Counted from the stretch's first letter, positions 10,701-23,012 are shown. The stretch is 64,000 bases of DNA from Clytia hemisphaerica (GCA_902728285.1 CACVBU010000616.1:415681-479680); one strand, 5' to 3'. Notes: generated from the sequence alone by a model not told the origin. Numbers and translations are program-made.

Positions 10701-13700
10701 GGTTAAAACCATATCTTCTACCCCTACAACAACAGCCGCCTACCCAAGAGGAGCAACCCAACATCAATTGATAAGAATTTTCACTTACTTTAGGGACAGT
10801 AAGTTAGGTACAGCTTTTTGGCTTTTAGAAAAAAGTCGATTGATATACTTGGAAAACTGCCGTCTTATTCCGGACCATGTTTTTGTTTGCTGTGCAATAT
10901 ATGACTTTCGAAAGGACTGTTTTTAGGCTTGAAGATAACTCTCACATTAGTCCATGCAAACATTGATGCATTTTGTTACCCCTGACCTAAACACTAAAGG
11001 TGTGGCCTCAGCCTTAGTAAAATTAGAGCTCAGTCCTTTTATGGGCTTATTCATCCGCGAACTCCGACTTAAACATTTTTCAAAAATGTTATAGATTATG
11101 AAGGAGTTGAATGTCGGCCCATTGGAATTCAGCATTGCGATGAAGACTTATCAAAATGTCGTCACAGTTCAGAATGAGGAAAACATACAGGAAGATGTAT
11201 ACGTAGGAGGAATAGAAGGCATAAATACGTCTCCAACAGATAGTGAGAACAATACTAAAGTACAGAGAAGTAAAGATACTTCTCCACCAAATGATTTAGC
11301 TCTTATGGAAGAACTTTGTACAATCAAAGGTGATTATGGTAAAATGAAAGGTGACTACGACAGCATTGTGGACAGGAACACGGCAGCTGAGACTGAGATC
11401 CGGCGATTATCTTTGGTCAAAGAAGAATCCGATCTTGTACATCGTGAAGAGGCAGATGCTTTGTGCAACACGATCGATGATTTGAATAAAAAATTGACAA
11501 CGGCTCGTAAAGAGGTTGAAGAGATGGGCATGGATATCAAGGAATGTATAGCCGATACTACCTCTCAGTTGAAACAACACTTTGACGTGTTATTGGCCGA
11601 AGAAAAAGAACAAAACCAAGCCCTTCTAGCAAAAAAGGAGGCTGATATTTGTGAAAAAGACTCTCAAATCTTTGAAATAAAAAAATATTTTGAGAGGGAG
11701 CTAGATGCCGTGAAAGAACAAGGAGTGAAACGTTTAGAAAGAATGCTTTCTATTGAAAAAGAAAAATCGGAGATGGATCAAAAAACTATTCAAGAGCTTC
11801 GTAAAAGCTTGGATGCCGATCAAAAAATACTCCTTGATAAACAACACTCCTTACAGCAGCAAACGGAATTAGTAAATGGCCAGGCCTCTCAGCTCGTAGA
11901 ATTGAATGACAAGAAAGCTGTCATCAAGAAGAAATTGTTTAAGGCTACCAAAGAGGTCAAGGAAGCTAAAGATAAGGTAGCCCAGGGTCAAGAAGCGTTT
12001 AACAAACAACAACAGGAGCTGGAAGATCTAAACGCAATTAATGAGATATTGACAAAGAGTAACGAGGAAGAGCGTAAGAAACATATTGAAGAACTGACAC
12101 AAAAAGAAAGCGAGTTGGTTAAGATGTGCGACAGTTCCAAACAGCAACTCAACATCAGCGAACAAAAAATGGGATTGCTCAAGACAGAGAATGATGCATT
12201 GAAATTAGCGCAAGTCGAATCTGAATTAACACATGCGGCAGAGATGGCGAAACAGAATGAAGTATTGGTCCGTGCGAAAAACGCTCACAAGGACGAGATT
12301 GGTGAAGCCAAGGAGCAGATTGACCAGTTGAAGAGAGAAGCGGGCCAGATGGATTTCATGCACCAGGAGACATTGGCTGTAAAATATGGCAACCTGGAAG
12401 AATCTGAATTGACAATTTGTTTCTTACAAAAAGAAAAAGCAATATGTGAAAAGAAACTAGAGACTGCATCGAAAAGTGTTCTTTGTTTGGAGAAGAGATT
12501 AAACCAACGTGAAGTCGAGATTCGTGCTCGTTTGGAAGATATTTCTGCACAAAAGAAGAAAGAAAATGCGGACAAAGCTACTATCGAAAAACAAAAGGTC
12601 TCTATGGAGAAAATCCAGAACGATTTGAAACGTGAAAAGAAGAGGATCGAATCTTTGATCCGTGAACGTAATGCATACAGAGATGAAGTAAGATCTCAGC
12701 ATTTTATTCTAATAAATTGACATCGATCAGAATCCAATTAAAATAAATCTTTAGGAACTGAATAGCTAGGTTTTCCTTAAGAATAAATATTTATTGAGTA
12801 AATCATTTTTTGTTTAAATGATTGTTGGTTAATCAGTATAAACGCTACAATAGAGTCTCTTTAACTCGAACCTCTATAACTCGATTATCTCCTTAATTTT
12901 TATTGTCCCTCCAGTCAACAATGCTTTAAACCTTACTCCATAACTCATAATGTTCTTAACTCAAACACATTTGAGTAATGGAGGGTCAACTGGACTTACT
13001 GTGCTTCGTACACATCCAAATAAACTTTTACAATACAAAATACGAGAAAAAAATATAACAATATAGGCGAAAATAAAAAAATGTAGTGTTTCCGGAGTGC
13101 GGAAAGGAAAAAAGCTCTCATGCGGCCGGCCGGAAAATTTTTTTTTGCTATTTTTGATAACTTAAGATCATTGAAATATAACTTTAAAGATAACCTTTAT
13201 GTAAAAATAGTATGGAGTAAGCCCTGAATACTAATATCTCAACTACCAACAAAAGTCTGCAGCTGGGTCAGAAAATTTTTTTTTTTCACCCGGCCAGTTT
13301 CCGGAAACATACTACATATTTTTATTTTCGCCTAAGGTATAGATCGATATTGATCGCAGGTATTGGGAATGTTCCTCATCTAATAAAAACTTGTCTTTAG
13401 GCAACCAGTAATTTCTTTCGAACATTTCTAGAGGGGAGACCGTCTTGATTATGTCTGGGTTATCAAAATTATATTTAAATATTTCTTTTTAGGCTCACAC
13501 GAATAGCATACAAAAGATTGAAGCTAACAAAAAGCTTGAGGCTACTAAAGAACACTTGCAAACGGTTAAGAAAGAATATGAGTGTAAAATTGCTCAAATG
13601 CAACCTATCCAAGAGACAAAGGCAGTGGGCAAGCAAAAGCAAAAGAAACGAAAGAGAAAATCAAAACAGGTTGCTTCCAACGACATCGAAGCAAACACAC

Positions 13701-16700
13701 TTACTATTGCTACACAAACTAATAAAGAACTTACAAACCCACAAGAAGCAAAGCGTAACGATTTAAACGAAGATCGACCAAAGAAGTCAGATCTAGATAA
13801 TGGGAAGATTCAGAAAGTCGCTAAAGTACAAAAAAGGTATCTAAGCTAATGATGAATAAATCGAACGATAGAATCTTGGACTACTATATAGTTCACCTGT
13901 TTCCTTTCTGCTTCTAGACATTTTCGATCACTGAATGCCCCCCCCCTTCTCACAGACCCGGTAGGATTTTTCCAGCCAGTAGAGGTAAAAATAACGGACC
14001 AAAACTCAATGGAGATTGATATTCCCATGTTTTTAATTGCTGGGGAATTGAATTCCGTTGTTTTCGAGCCAGAAAATTCAGTGGGGATGGAAAAAATAGC
14101 ACAATATTTTACAGTGAGAATTTGCTTATCTGATTATTTTTAGCGGGGACAAAAATTTGAGTAGAATTTTCCACCGGGGACGATATTTTGGCTAGTTTTT
14201 CCAGTGGGAAGGGTTCCCAGTGGGTCTGTGAGAAGGGATTGTTGAATAGATCTTGCCTCGCAACCCTTTTACAATGTCCAGATTGGTAAAGCTTGCTTTC
14301 CATTAAACATCATCACTACTGATTTTTTAGTTTTGTTCAACGAAAAAGTCCATCAACAATATCTAAAAACATTGTAAGCAAATCAGACGTTATTTTCGAC
14401 CAACATGACAACGAAAGACCCTGGGGTGTATATGACACTTCACTTGTCACCTTTTGTATCGGAATATGGTTTCTTCTCATCAAGGTCTGCAGCATTGTCA
14501 CCAACGATGATTCACTCTGGTAGTGACGTCATCACCAAATTATACGTATACATTTGTAAATAATTTTCTCATCCTGGATTCTTTATACTACTTTTTACCA
14601 CTTTTTTATATCTATAAATTATTTTCTAAAAACTAACCCAAAAAAACTAAAATAACTTCTTGTTCATTCTCCAAAAACTAGATATTCTTTTTAGATTTGA
14701 TCCGCTAGTTCTATAGCTATGAGCTTTATAGACAAAATAAATTAACTATTTGGAGCGAACAAACGAACGCGAATTTTTAAGAAAGAGACCGAGATTTTTT
14801 ACCTTGAGTGGCGATGTAAGTGATGGTCCTCATTTGTCCAAGATCAACTTGTAAGAAATCAGTTTTGGCGTCATCGTAACTGTTTGAACACCAAGAACCA
14901 ATACGTTTAGACGTCGAGTTGTCGGGCATATAAAGACGTGCGTTTGCTGCCGATGCTACCCAACCACCTAAAGAAAGGGGAAAACTTCTATATGGCTCGA
15001 GTCTTTTTTAAAAAAATGAAAAATATTTCAGTAGAGGTCAAAAGATATCTACTTTTTTCTCATGAGTATTTTAGTCTACTAAAATTTTTCGGCTATACAC
15101 CTTTTCGACCGTAGACGCCAATTAACGCATTCTTTTGTCCGCTTTATCCCACTCAAACCGTCCCAGAGTACTTTTTTCGGATCTATAGACAATAAAAAGA
15201 TGTGTCAAAAAAGGATTGGATCGAGTTTAGTGGGATAAAGCGGACAAAGAAATAAACGCGCGGCAATTGGAGGTTACAGTCGAAAAGGTGTATTTTGATG
15301 AGAACTGTGCATCTGATTTTCTGTGACATTTTCTTTGAGCCTTTTCTGGTTGAAGAATACACATTAAGATTGAACATCTACGGAGTAAAGGTTGATCTTT
15401 TGGGAATTTATTTCAAAGTACAAAGTAGAAGACGAAATCTCCAGTACATGGAGTGAGAACCGTCTCTTCTAACCATGGCTTCTCGTTAAAGCAATCCCAA
15501 CTAACGCAAACAACAATAGGATCCGGTCCACTAATATACGATATTGGAAGTGTAAATCTATATTCACAGGATAATATCAATGACCAGGTTGAAAAATTAG
15601 CCAGTTTACTACTTACGTCCAGGATGAAAATCAGTCCTTGATGAAAACGCACTATCAGGAATCTTAAAATTGCCAGTACCGTCATAAGACAATCCAAGAG
15701 GGTTTGAACAGCTTCCTGGAGGTCGTTGAATACCGGAATCACACTTTGAAACACCACAAGTAATCATACAGTGGCTGTTCATCCAGCTAGGATTTCGTTG
15801 ACATTCGCCAATGCTTTTCCAATAAGGACATCTTGAATCATCATCGATGCACAACTTGCCTTTAAAGTGAATGAACATTCTTAGTAATGGAAATACTGAA
15901 TTTTTGCAAGGCTTTTAGGAGTCTTTTAATAAGAATACCCAATAAAGGTGTTGGATAGACTTTTAATCAACATTTTTGGCAAATTTAGAAATAATGATAA
16001 TTGCCTATGACAGTTAGCATAACATCCTTTATTTTTTTATATTAACTTCCTCACTTTATTTGCCTTTGAAATTGAAAAAGTTGATGGTTGGGATATTTCT
16101 TCAAAGGGCGCAGGGTCCAATTTAAAAAAAAATTTCCCCTTCGTTTATCTTACCATATCCGAGATATCTTCGGTAAACGGAAGGAGTTGTGGGTACAGTC
16201 ACTGTTGGGTTCGGGCGTTGTGTGGGTGGGTAGGTTGGACGCCCTGAAAAAACAAAACATTATATTATATTACAATGGTTGATCTATATTTCGAGCTCCA
16301 TAATTTCTTGTCCTTTCAGCTTTCAGCTCACAAACCCTTAAGGACAGCTCTTTACCAATTGCCCTTTATAACTTAAAGAAATTTTCTTTCTGTGAGCTAA
16401 GATGTGAATATTTCTCAAATTTTTTTAAATGACGTTAGGTAGAGCTGGTGCAAAAGAAGAGCAAGGTGTATCAGTGCCTACCCTTTGAGAATAGCAAAAT
16501 TTAAAAGAATATGTTATCATCGTACCGTTACAGTTATCACAGCTTCTTGGACACAGACGTTTGACAGTTGGATTGGTAACACAATGACCAGCACTAGCCC
16601 AATCTCCACAATCATGGTCTTCGTCTTTACACATCTCATTTTCTAGAGAAAAAAGGTTCCAAAAATGACTAAAATCATTGTAGAAGATTGTTAAGTTCCT

Positions 16701-19700
16701 AATGGGTAGATTAGAAATGAGGTTAACTTATAAGTACATAATTTTACGCATCTTAACGGTTCACTGACCTTGACGGCTCACGAAGACGTTACACTGGTGC
16801 TTGAAAAGTGGACCCTATCCGATATAAATGTTTGAAAGATATTTGGGAACCTGTTAAAACAAAAAATCGAAAACATTTCCCATTTTCACTCTGAAAAGAG
16901 GTAAATTATGACTAAAAGTAGATTAAAAATTGAAAATTTCCACCCTGAATATTTTAAACAAAGGAAAGAACATCAATTCTTTTATCCCTTTCTCGTTGAG
17001 AAATTCTATTGGTTATTCTGCTTTGTCAGCTTTCTATATCATAAAAAGAATAGCTTAAGGCAAGGATTACAAGACGAGTAAATTTCTAGAGTCTACTTCT
17101 GGCTGAACTTTGCTTTTTGATAATTTTTTATGACACTGAGTCCAGTGAAGTAGACTAGGGGCATTTGGCGAGGTCACCATTTTGAAAAAAAATGTTCAAA
17201 ATCCAAATAACAATAAAACTACTTGGAGTTGAAAGATATATAATCAAAAATGAGAAACAAACACGATTAACAGATTTGCAATCCCTTATTCTCAAATAAA
17301 AACATTGCCTCATACTGTTTTTACCTTCCAAAAAAAACTTAAATCTAGCGGGCTGTTTTACAGTCCGCCTAAGCAAAAGCATATTACCATACTTTACTAC
17401 CGGGCCACTTAATCGCGCCATTCAGTCTATAAAAAAAGCTTTAAGTGGACCCCGGGCTAGGACCTCGCTAGCTAAACAATTAAATAAAAACTTACTAGAA
17501 CAGCTTGGATTGCAACTTTTTCTGCAAGCATTTTTGACAGTTTCACTCAATGAACAATGTCCCATTCCTGCCCATTCAGGACATTCTTTTCGTTCATCAA
17601 CACAATCACCAGAATTGCCAGAGCCTCCATTTCCACCACCGTTTCCTCCGTTTCCTCCGTTATCTATTGAAATTAAAGATTTGCCGGTATCTTAGTTGCT
17701 AGGCCTTGTTATAAAAACCTTTGCGATTTATTCATTGGATAGCACAACTTTATCTCAAACTGGTGAGTTTTATATTTATTAACCTTCTTCGGTTTGAGTT
17801 TTGTTTATGCAGAGTTTCAGCAAGTAGGCAGTTCTTACAAGCCAAAACAAGGTCGAAATACATCTACTCTGCCACTAGGGTTATCATTAGGACAATAAAA
17901 ACTACATGGTAACAATTTAAATTTCAGCAAACTCTTTTTAAAAGTCCCCAAACTGGTCAAAATAGAATCGTTTAAGAGCTTCTAAGGGGAGCAGAATTAG
18001 AGAACATATAAAATATAATGTCAAACTTTACCTGTGCATGAGCCACACGATTTCTTGCAAGCCATTCTGACAGTATCACTTGTCTTACAATATCCCATGC
18101 TAGCCCAATCTCCACATTCTGATCTTTGATCAACACAACTACCAGAATTGCCAGAACCTCCTAAAATAGAAAGGTCAAAACAAAACAACACATTTTTTTA
18201 ATAGAAGAAAGGTATATAGATATTTAAAATTGATACCTTAAAGGTAGAAATTTTCACAGAACAAATTTTTGCGGAACAAATTTTCGCGGTTTTTTGACAA
18301 ATCAGTCCTAAATGACCCGTACTTTAAGGGCTACTTAGACTACACAATATATTGACGAACAAAATTTGACGATATCGTTTTCGGACCGTAATGTACGAAG
18401 TAAATTATAGGTACTCTATTATAAAAAGAAAGTTTCTTTCTGTAAGCAATCCACCTATATTGTTGGAATATTGAAAATCGAGCTGACAATATATTGCGGA
18501 CACCTTTTCAATAAATTGCTGGCACTCAGCAATATATCATCGATATATTGCCTAACAATATATTGTGTAGTGTACGTAGCCCTTTAAGAACTTCTTAGTA
18601 CCTTGACATGAAGGCGATCCACAGCTTTTCTTACAATGTTGTTGAACATAATCATTGGTTGAACAATAACCAGCTTTTGCCCATCCATCACATGATGTAT
18701 TTTCGTCGACACAAGCTAAATTAATCAAAATAGTAAAAGATATTACTACCTCTGAGGAGCTCCTTACCTAATCAGCTTCCGAAACTTACTGACTTTCTCG
18801 ACCTGAAATTACTTAAAATTCAGGTTCATTCATTAAAAACATTATTGCGGACATAAGAATCATGGTAGGGGACCATTCTTTAGGACGTAACTCGATAAAA
18901 ACGGTGCCAAAGTGACGTTTTCTCAATGTTTGACGTTAATTTTCTCGAGTTAGGTTGAGAAATCGACCATATCCGCTTTAAAGTCCTCTATATCGTTTTT
19001 CGAGGGCTTTCCAATGGTATAAGTGGTTTTGTGTTTTAGCGACTTTGAAATTTCGTCAAATTTCGGGTCCCAAGGGTTTTTGCTTGTGACGTCAGTCTTT
19101 TCCCCATAAAAAAAATTGCTGGACCTAATTAATTTAATCCCTCTCAAAAAAGTTTCTAAATACATTCTTCTTTCGAATGAGCAAAAAAAATTCCATTCCG
19201 GAAATTGTTGTCACGGGTCCTAAAAAATGGCCCCCTACTATCAGAAACGGATTTTATGTTCTAGTTTCTGCCCCTGCAAGCAGTACCAAACTGAAAACAA
19301 AGTTTAGACCACAATCACGAGATATCCTAGACTTTTAAAGGGGATTCTTTCAATAAAAGATTAGATATTTACCATTTGAGTCCTGCATTGGAATTCGACC
19401 TGCGTGTCTTTTCATTCTTGCTTGCTTACGTTTTCGCTCAACAGCTGAGAAAGATTGGAAAATGATATAAGATTGACACAAGTATTAGAGTTATGATAGA
19501 AGTTGTTCCCGGGGGGGGGGGCACTCAAGGTAAATGACCTACCAGATGTTCGGCCCTTAACGGTAGGTTTTTCATAGTTCAGCTAGTGCACTGTAAGGGT
19601 AGGAAATTACAAAACTACACTGAACTGCACTGTAAGGGTAGGAAATTGTGATAAAAAGCCAATTTTTTGGTAAAATTGGCACAAAATTGGTCAATTTTGG

Positions 19701-22615
19701 AGGAAAAATTCCACATTTTCTTGGAAAATTGCAAAAACTGTAAGGGTATGATTTGAGAAGCCAAATTTTGGGTCGAACGTATGGTTGTTTTCAGATCGAG
19801 TGCCCCCCTCCCCCCGGGAAGTTGTTCCACTCTCGGTTAAACATGTATAATTCTTTAAATATAGGAACTTTTGTGAATAGGCCTTATTTCTTGAAGGTTT
19901 CTGTTTAGTCAAAAATTAAACGAAGGGTTCACAAAAGCTTTTTGGCGAAAATTTTTTCATATTCGTACAAATTTTTACTCTTCAAAATGATAGTATGTTG
20001 AAGAATCCACGAAGGGTTATAACTGTAAGATTTCTTCCAAAAGAAGAACTCGCAAATTCAAGTTTTTATCTCATTAAAATTTCTGTCTGAAACATCTCTG
20101 CCTTTTAAAGTATGTTTAGAGAATTGTAATTTTCTATTCATTTAGAGGTTTAATAGAATAAAGATTCGTCAACCGTTGGAATAAAACCTCAAGCAATTTT
20201 CCGTTTTATAATTCCACTTACCTGAGCAGTCGTACATCAAAGAAGTCTGCTTAGCGTCTAAAGCACTCAAGGCTACATAAGGTGTTTTCCCATTGAGAGA
20301 TTTAAGAGGAGTCATGGTCTTTTTGCCATTAGCAGAAAACGCGTGCCAGGGATAATGCATGATACTTTCGTAATCGTATGGTACACCAAGAGAATCTGTA
20401 TTCTGAACGATGTCAAAAGCGTCCTTGAATTGTCCCTACAAAGAAAAAACAACAGCTAGTATAACAGACGTTCGACAAAAGTTAATCTTACAATTAATCT
20501 TAGCTCTAGAATTTATGTGTATTTTTCCCAAGAAACTAGACTTTCGTTTAATAATCCCTGAAGCCTCCCTTTATCCCGAACCATTCTCTGTTACTTACTA
20601 TATTTTCCCAGTGAACTTTAACATACTGATCTCTGTCTTTACGGTTCTGTTCATGGTAAAATCCAACCTGTCAGGTAAAAAGTACAAGGTATAATATAGT
20701 CTGAATCGCACCCCTCTTGAAAACCGCAGTTACTACACAGGACGTCAGCAGCTTGCAGATATAAAGGTTACAATCTGATCAGGCAATTGATAAAATCAAT
20801 TATTTTAACTCACCACGTGACCAATCTCATGAGTCATGACATGTTGGAATTCACATCCATGACCAACAGAGATTTTGGTGTATGAAGTCATTCCTACGTT
20901 TCCCCAGCAACTATAATCAAACAAATAGGACTTTGGAACTTTATAACTCAAATCTTAGAAACACTTTTGTAAAGGAAGGCATTATCTTTATTCATTACTG
21001 CAACTCAGCTTAAAGGGCTCTTTCAAGGGCCAATTATTCACCAAGAAACATTTAATGTGATTTTGTTAGAAAAGACACGATGGTTTTCAAGAGATTTCAA
21101 AGTTCAGATTAATTCGAGCTACATTGGGATAGATGACTTAGTTTCAATCATAGAAAGATACAAAGAATAATACAAGTTCGAATTGGAATCCATTGTAGTT
21201 ACCCAGCTGGCACACAACGTTTTTTCGACGTTTATCTAACGTTTCCAACGTCTATATAACGTTAGATGAACGTTGAAACAACGTTGTGTGCCAGCTGGGT
21301 AGTTTAACTGTAAAGAGCTAACTGTGTATTTCTGAAGAATTGCAAGAAATATTTTTCATTGGTTCTCTTGACAAATCGAATACAAGTTTTGGCTTCCCAT
21401 TCTTGCATAGCTTTCTTGATCGAATCCATTGCATCATCCAAATTCTCTAGAACGTTTAAAGAAACAAAACAATCAATATATGTAGGATTTAGGATTTGAT
21501 TTACATCATCCAATTGGTCGCAGCCAGCTTGAAACATCTCTCAAGCTTCCAGGCATGTGGCCCAAAGGTCCGCTAGATGCAGGCGATGTACTTTAACAGC
21601 AACAGACTAAATAGCTTTCTCATCACCAAGTAGTCTAAGAGAGAAACTCTTTATTAGGCTCATTAGCGAGTTTACGTATCTGTGTTTTCTGCAACGGAGA
21701 TGGCTAGTTTCTGATTTCTCTAGATCATGACTGGAGGATGAAGACAGTAAATCGGCATTCGCCGACTGCAAATACATACTCTTGCAAATGTACCAATATC
21801 CCTGGTTACGTGAAACAGTTGAATTCTTAACAAAAGTTAAAGTGACAAACCTAACGAGCAATCAATTTCATAAGGAATAACAGCATTGGTCCAACGTCTG
21901 TTGATTCTGTTATCTGCACCAAATACATTGGAGGAAGATGATGAACCACCCATATTGTAGTGGTGTTTCAAGGCGACTTTTTGACGACCGTTCAACTGCA
22001 CATCACCAAAGAAGAGATGGTTAGGTGGTGATTGTTGAGGTGATTCCTCAGGTTCTGGAAACCAAAATTTAAAGGTTTAAAAAAAAAAAAACTGAAAATG
22101 ACTTATGATATCGAGTGACGTACGTTTATAGAAAGAAAAGAAAGTAGGGGCACATCTTATACTGACAAAGCAGTTACTAACAAGGATTTTTTTTTTAAAC
22201 TTGTGCTAATTTTACGCGGCGATGCAATATTGTTCCATTGATGTTGATTCAGTGAATTTGGCTGGCACTTGCAGATAGTAATAGGTCCACTCAAAATTAA
22301 ATTCTAGTGGATTTTGCAAAAACTGACCGTCCATTTTCATTCAGGACTGATGGTTCAAAGTTAATTTTTCTCACACTTTTGCCATAAAGCCTTTTTTGAT
22401 CAGGCTGGAGAGAGTTTGGTCAAATTTATGACATTCAGAGTATTAATAGAAAGTCACAGATTATATTTTAATTTGTCGCCTATTTTCTAGAAATGTTTCT
22501 CTATGTCAAACAATAGAATTAAACCAATAGAAAAACCTAACTCACCTTTTCCAAATTCAAATGCCAAAACTGCATTTTGAAATGCAATCATGCACAATAA
22601 AATATTCAGCCACAT
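7723..22615 (-). CDS. Secreted astacin metalloprotease with five ShK domains and a C-terminal F5/8 type C domain
   Basis: Fifteen exons join in frame to 672 codons: 22615-22546, 22054-21851, 21446-21323, 20910-20814, 20667-20599, 20435-20222, 19444-19373, 18715-18602, 18160-18032, 17663-17496, 16642-16526, 15859-15617, 14967-14803, 8919-8822, 7857-7723. Residues 1-18 are a signal peptide (MWLNILLCMI...VLA), then a short propeptide. The astacin domain (about 75-259) has the zinc motif HEIGHVVGFYHE (160-171, split over two exons) and the Met-turn SIMHY (212-216). A basic linker leads to five six-Cys ShK domains (about 285-321, 329-364, 383-420, 423-459, 463-500), mostly one per exon, the third preceded by a Gly/Asn-rich linker. 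The F5/8C domain spans C510 to C672, where the protein ends in YGC. It is probably an extracellular protease tethered to matrix or cell-surface ligands. The weakest junction is exon 3's donor (gttagc). Intron 13 (5.9 kb) holds the opposite-strand gene at 10351-13849. Confidence 0.9.
7885..8092. mobile_element. Pogo-like MITE with reiterated AATTCGAA motif
   Basis: It opens ACTCTCTCCAATTCGAAC, closes GAATAAGAGAGAGTCAACTG and repeats TTCGAATCTTTCTGTAATTC several times inside. Related copies are at 12850, 23508, 45685 and 50088. It lies in intron 14 of the astacin gene. Confidence 0.65.
8330..8400 (-). repeat. tRNA-derived SINE-like sequence
   Basis: The minus strand reads TTGATCAAGTGG (A-box-like), then GGTTCAAATAC (B-box-like) about 40 bases later, as in a pol III promoter. 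The surrounding bases do not fold into a full cloverleaf. Confidence 0.45.
9632..9962. mobile_element. TIR element with reiterated CCCCCTGGATATCC motif (copy 1)
   Basis: Termini TGGGCTTTTCCAGAAA and TTTCTGGAAGCCCA are inverted. Inside, ACCCCCTGGATATCC or a close variant occurs eight times at about 30-base spacing, and a run of nine G lies near the right end. A relative is at 63631-63896. It lies in intron 13 of the astacin gene. Confidence 0.85.
10201..10249. promoter_or_regulatory. Cluster of bZIP-type sites upstream of the coiled-coil gene
   Basis: Three palindromic or near-palindromic bZIP motifs lie within 49 bases: TTACGTCA at 10201, the perfect CRE TGACGTCA at 10225-10232 and the PAR-bZIP-like TTACGTAA at 10242-10249. 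They sit 100-150 bases upstream of the start codon at 10351, a plausible proximal promoter. This is a motif match only; no TATA box was seen. Confidence 0.45.
10351..13849 (+). CDS. Long coiled-coil protein nested in an intron of the astacin gene
   Basis: Three exons join in phase 0: 10351-10614 (88 codons, donor AAG|gtttgt), 11095-12687 (531 codons, donor GAA|gtaaga) and 13493-13849 (119 codons with stop), giving 737 residues. From about residue 140 to 650 the protein is a near-continuous Glu/Lys/Gln-rich heptad coiled coil with few prolines. The C-terminal exon is highly charged and carries a basic nuclear-localisation-like run (KQKQKKRKRKSKQ). The N-terminal 140 residues are not recognised. 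The family is unknown; coiled-coil composition alone can mimic myosin tails, golgins or kinetochore proteins, so no function is assigned. The gene lies on the opposite strand entirely inside intron 13 of the astacin gene. An AATAAA follows six bases after the stop. Confidence 0.8.
12850..12995. mobile_element. Pogo-like MITE with reiterated AACTCGAA motif
   Basis: AGAGTCTCTTTAACTCGAAC, CTCTATAACTCGATTATC and GAGGGTCAACTGGACTT mark the two ends of a degenerate copy, in intron 2 of the coiled-coil gene. Confidence 0.55.
13855..13860 (+). terminator. Poly(A) signal AATAAA just after the coiled-coil gene stop
   Basis: The hexamer begins six bases after the TAA at 13847-13849. If used, it gives a 3' UTR of only a few tens of bases. 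Confidence 0.5.
13937..14238. mobile_element. MITE, family with ends CCCTTCTCACAGACCCGG (copy 4, most complete)
   Basis: Starts CCCCCCTTCTCACAGACCCG and ends CAGTGGGTCTGTGAGAAGGG. All family-internal blocks are present. Confidence 0.85.
15097..15291. mobile_element. MITE, family with ends ACACCTTTTCGACCGTAG (copy 3)
   Basis: Flanked by TA on both sides, the usual Tc1/mariner-type target. It lies in intron 12 of the astacin gene. Confidence 0.8.
18322..18589. mobile_element. TIR element with reiterated CAATATATTG motif
   Basis: Ends TAAGGGCTACTTAGACTACA and its inverted partner near 18560-18589 both run into CAATATATTG. This palindromic decamer or a close variant recurs five to six times inside. 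It lies in intron 8 of the astacin gene. Confidence 0.75.
18863..19241. mobile_element. MITE with ends GTAGGGGACCATTCTTTAGG
   Basis: Inverted termini GTAGGGGACCATTCTTTAGG and CCTAAAAAATGGCCCCCTAC enclose about 380 bp, in intron 7 of the astacin gene. The interior has a perfect CRE (19087-19094). Confidence 0.7.
19510..19818. mobile_element. TIR element with poly-G end, reiterated CTGTAAGGGTA and 9-10 bp target duplication
   Basis: Left end CGGGGGGGGGGGCACTC, right end GAGTGCCCCCCTCCCCCC; both sides are flanked by AAGTTGTTCC (19500-19509 and 19819-19828). A 9-10 bp duplication is typical of Mutator-like elements. CACTGTAAGGGTAGGAAAT recurs three times inside. Confidence 0.8.
21202..21299. mobile_element. 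98-bp palindromic element CCCAGCTGGCACACAACG (copy 2)
   Basis: Same length and ends as 6155-6252. It lies in intron 3 of the astacin gene, 24 bases from exon 3. Confidence 0.85.
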
Positions 22616-23012
22616 GGTCTAATGCAACCGATTTTCAATTTCAACCAATTTTCAATTTCAACCAGAAAATTATTGCGATATTTTTCAAAAAATACCCAAC
22701 CATGAAAAACCCTTTCCATTTTATACTTGGTTCAATAGGAAACGAAACATTGAGTCAGGTTGAGTCAATATATTTGGAGAATTTTATTACCTAATTATTA
22801 AATTTATTAACGATTTATTGCTGACAGATGCAATTAATTTGAATTTCATATTTATAAAAGCTTTGTAAATATTTGGGGTTGATCAATTAATGTTGAGAAA
22901 TGGTTGAAAGTTAGGGAATTTTAGATACATTTTCAGAGACATAAAATCTAGTTTTGCACACGGTACAAATCCCTTGTAGCGGCTTATAGCGGCTTATTTG
23001 TCTCTTCCAAGG

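Noticed and set aside
10699..10926. Possible extra exon of the coiled-coil gene
   Set aside because: Exon 1 joins 11095 directly in phase 0, and this frame has no matching acceptor and donor.
15617..18715. ShK exons as free potassium-channel toxin genes
   Set aside because: They splice in constant phase into the astacin chain with no separate signal peptides; ShK domains are common non-toxic modules of extracellular enzymes.
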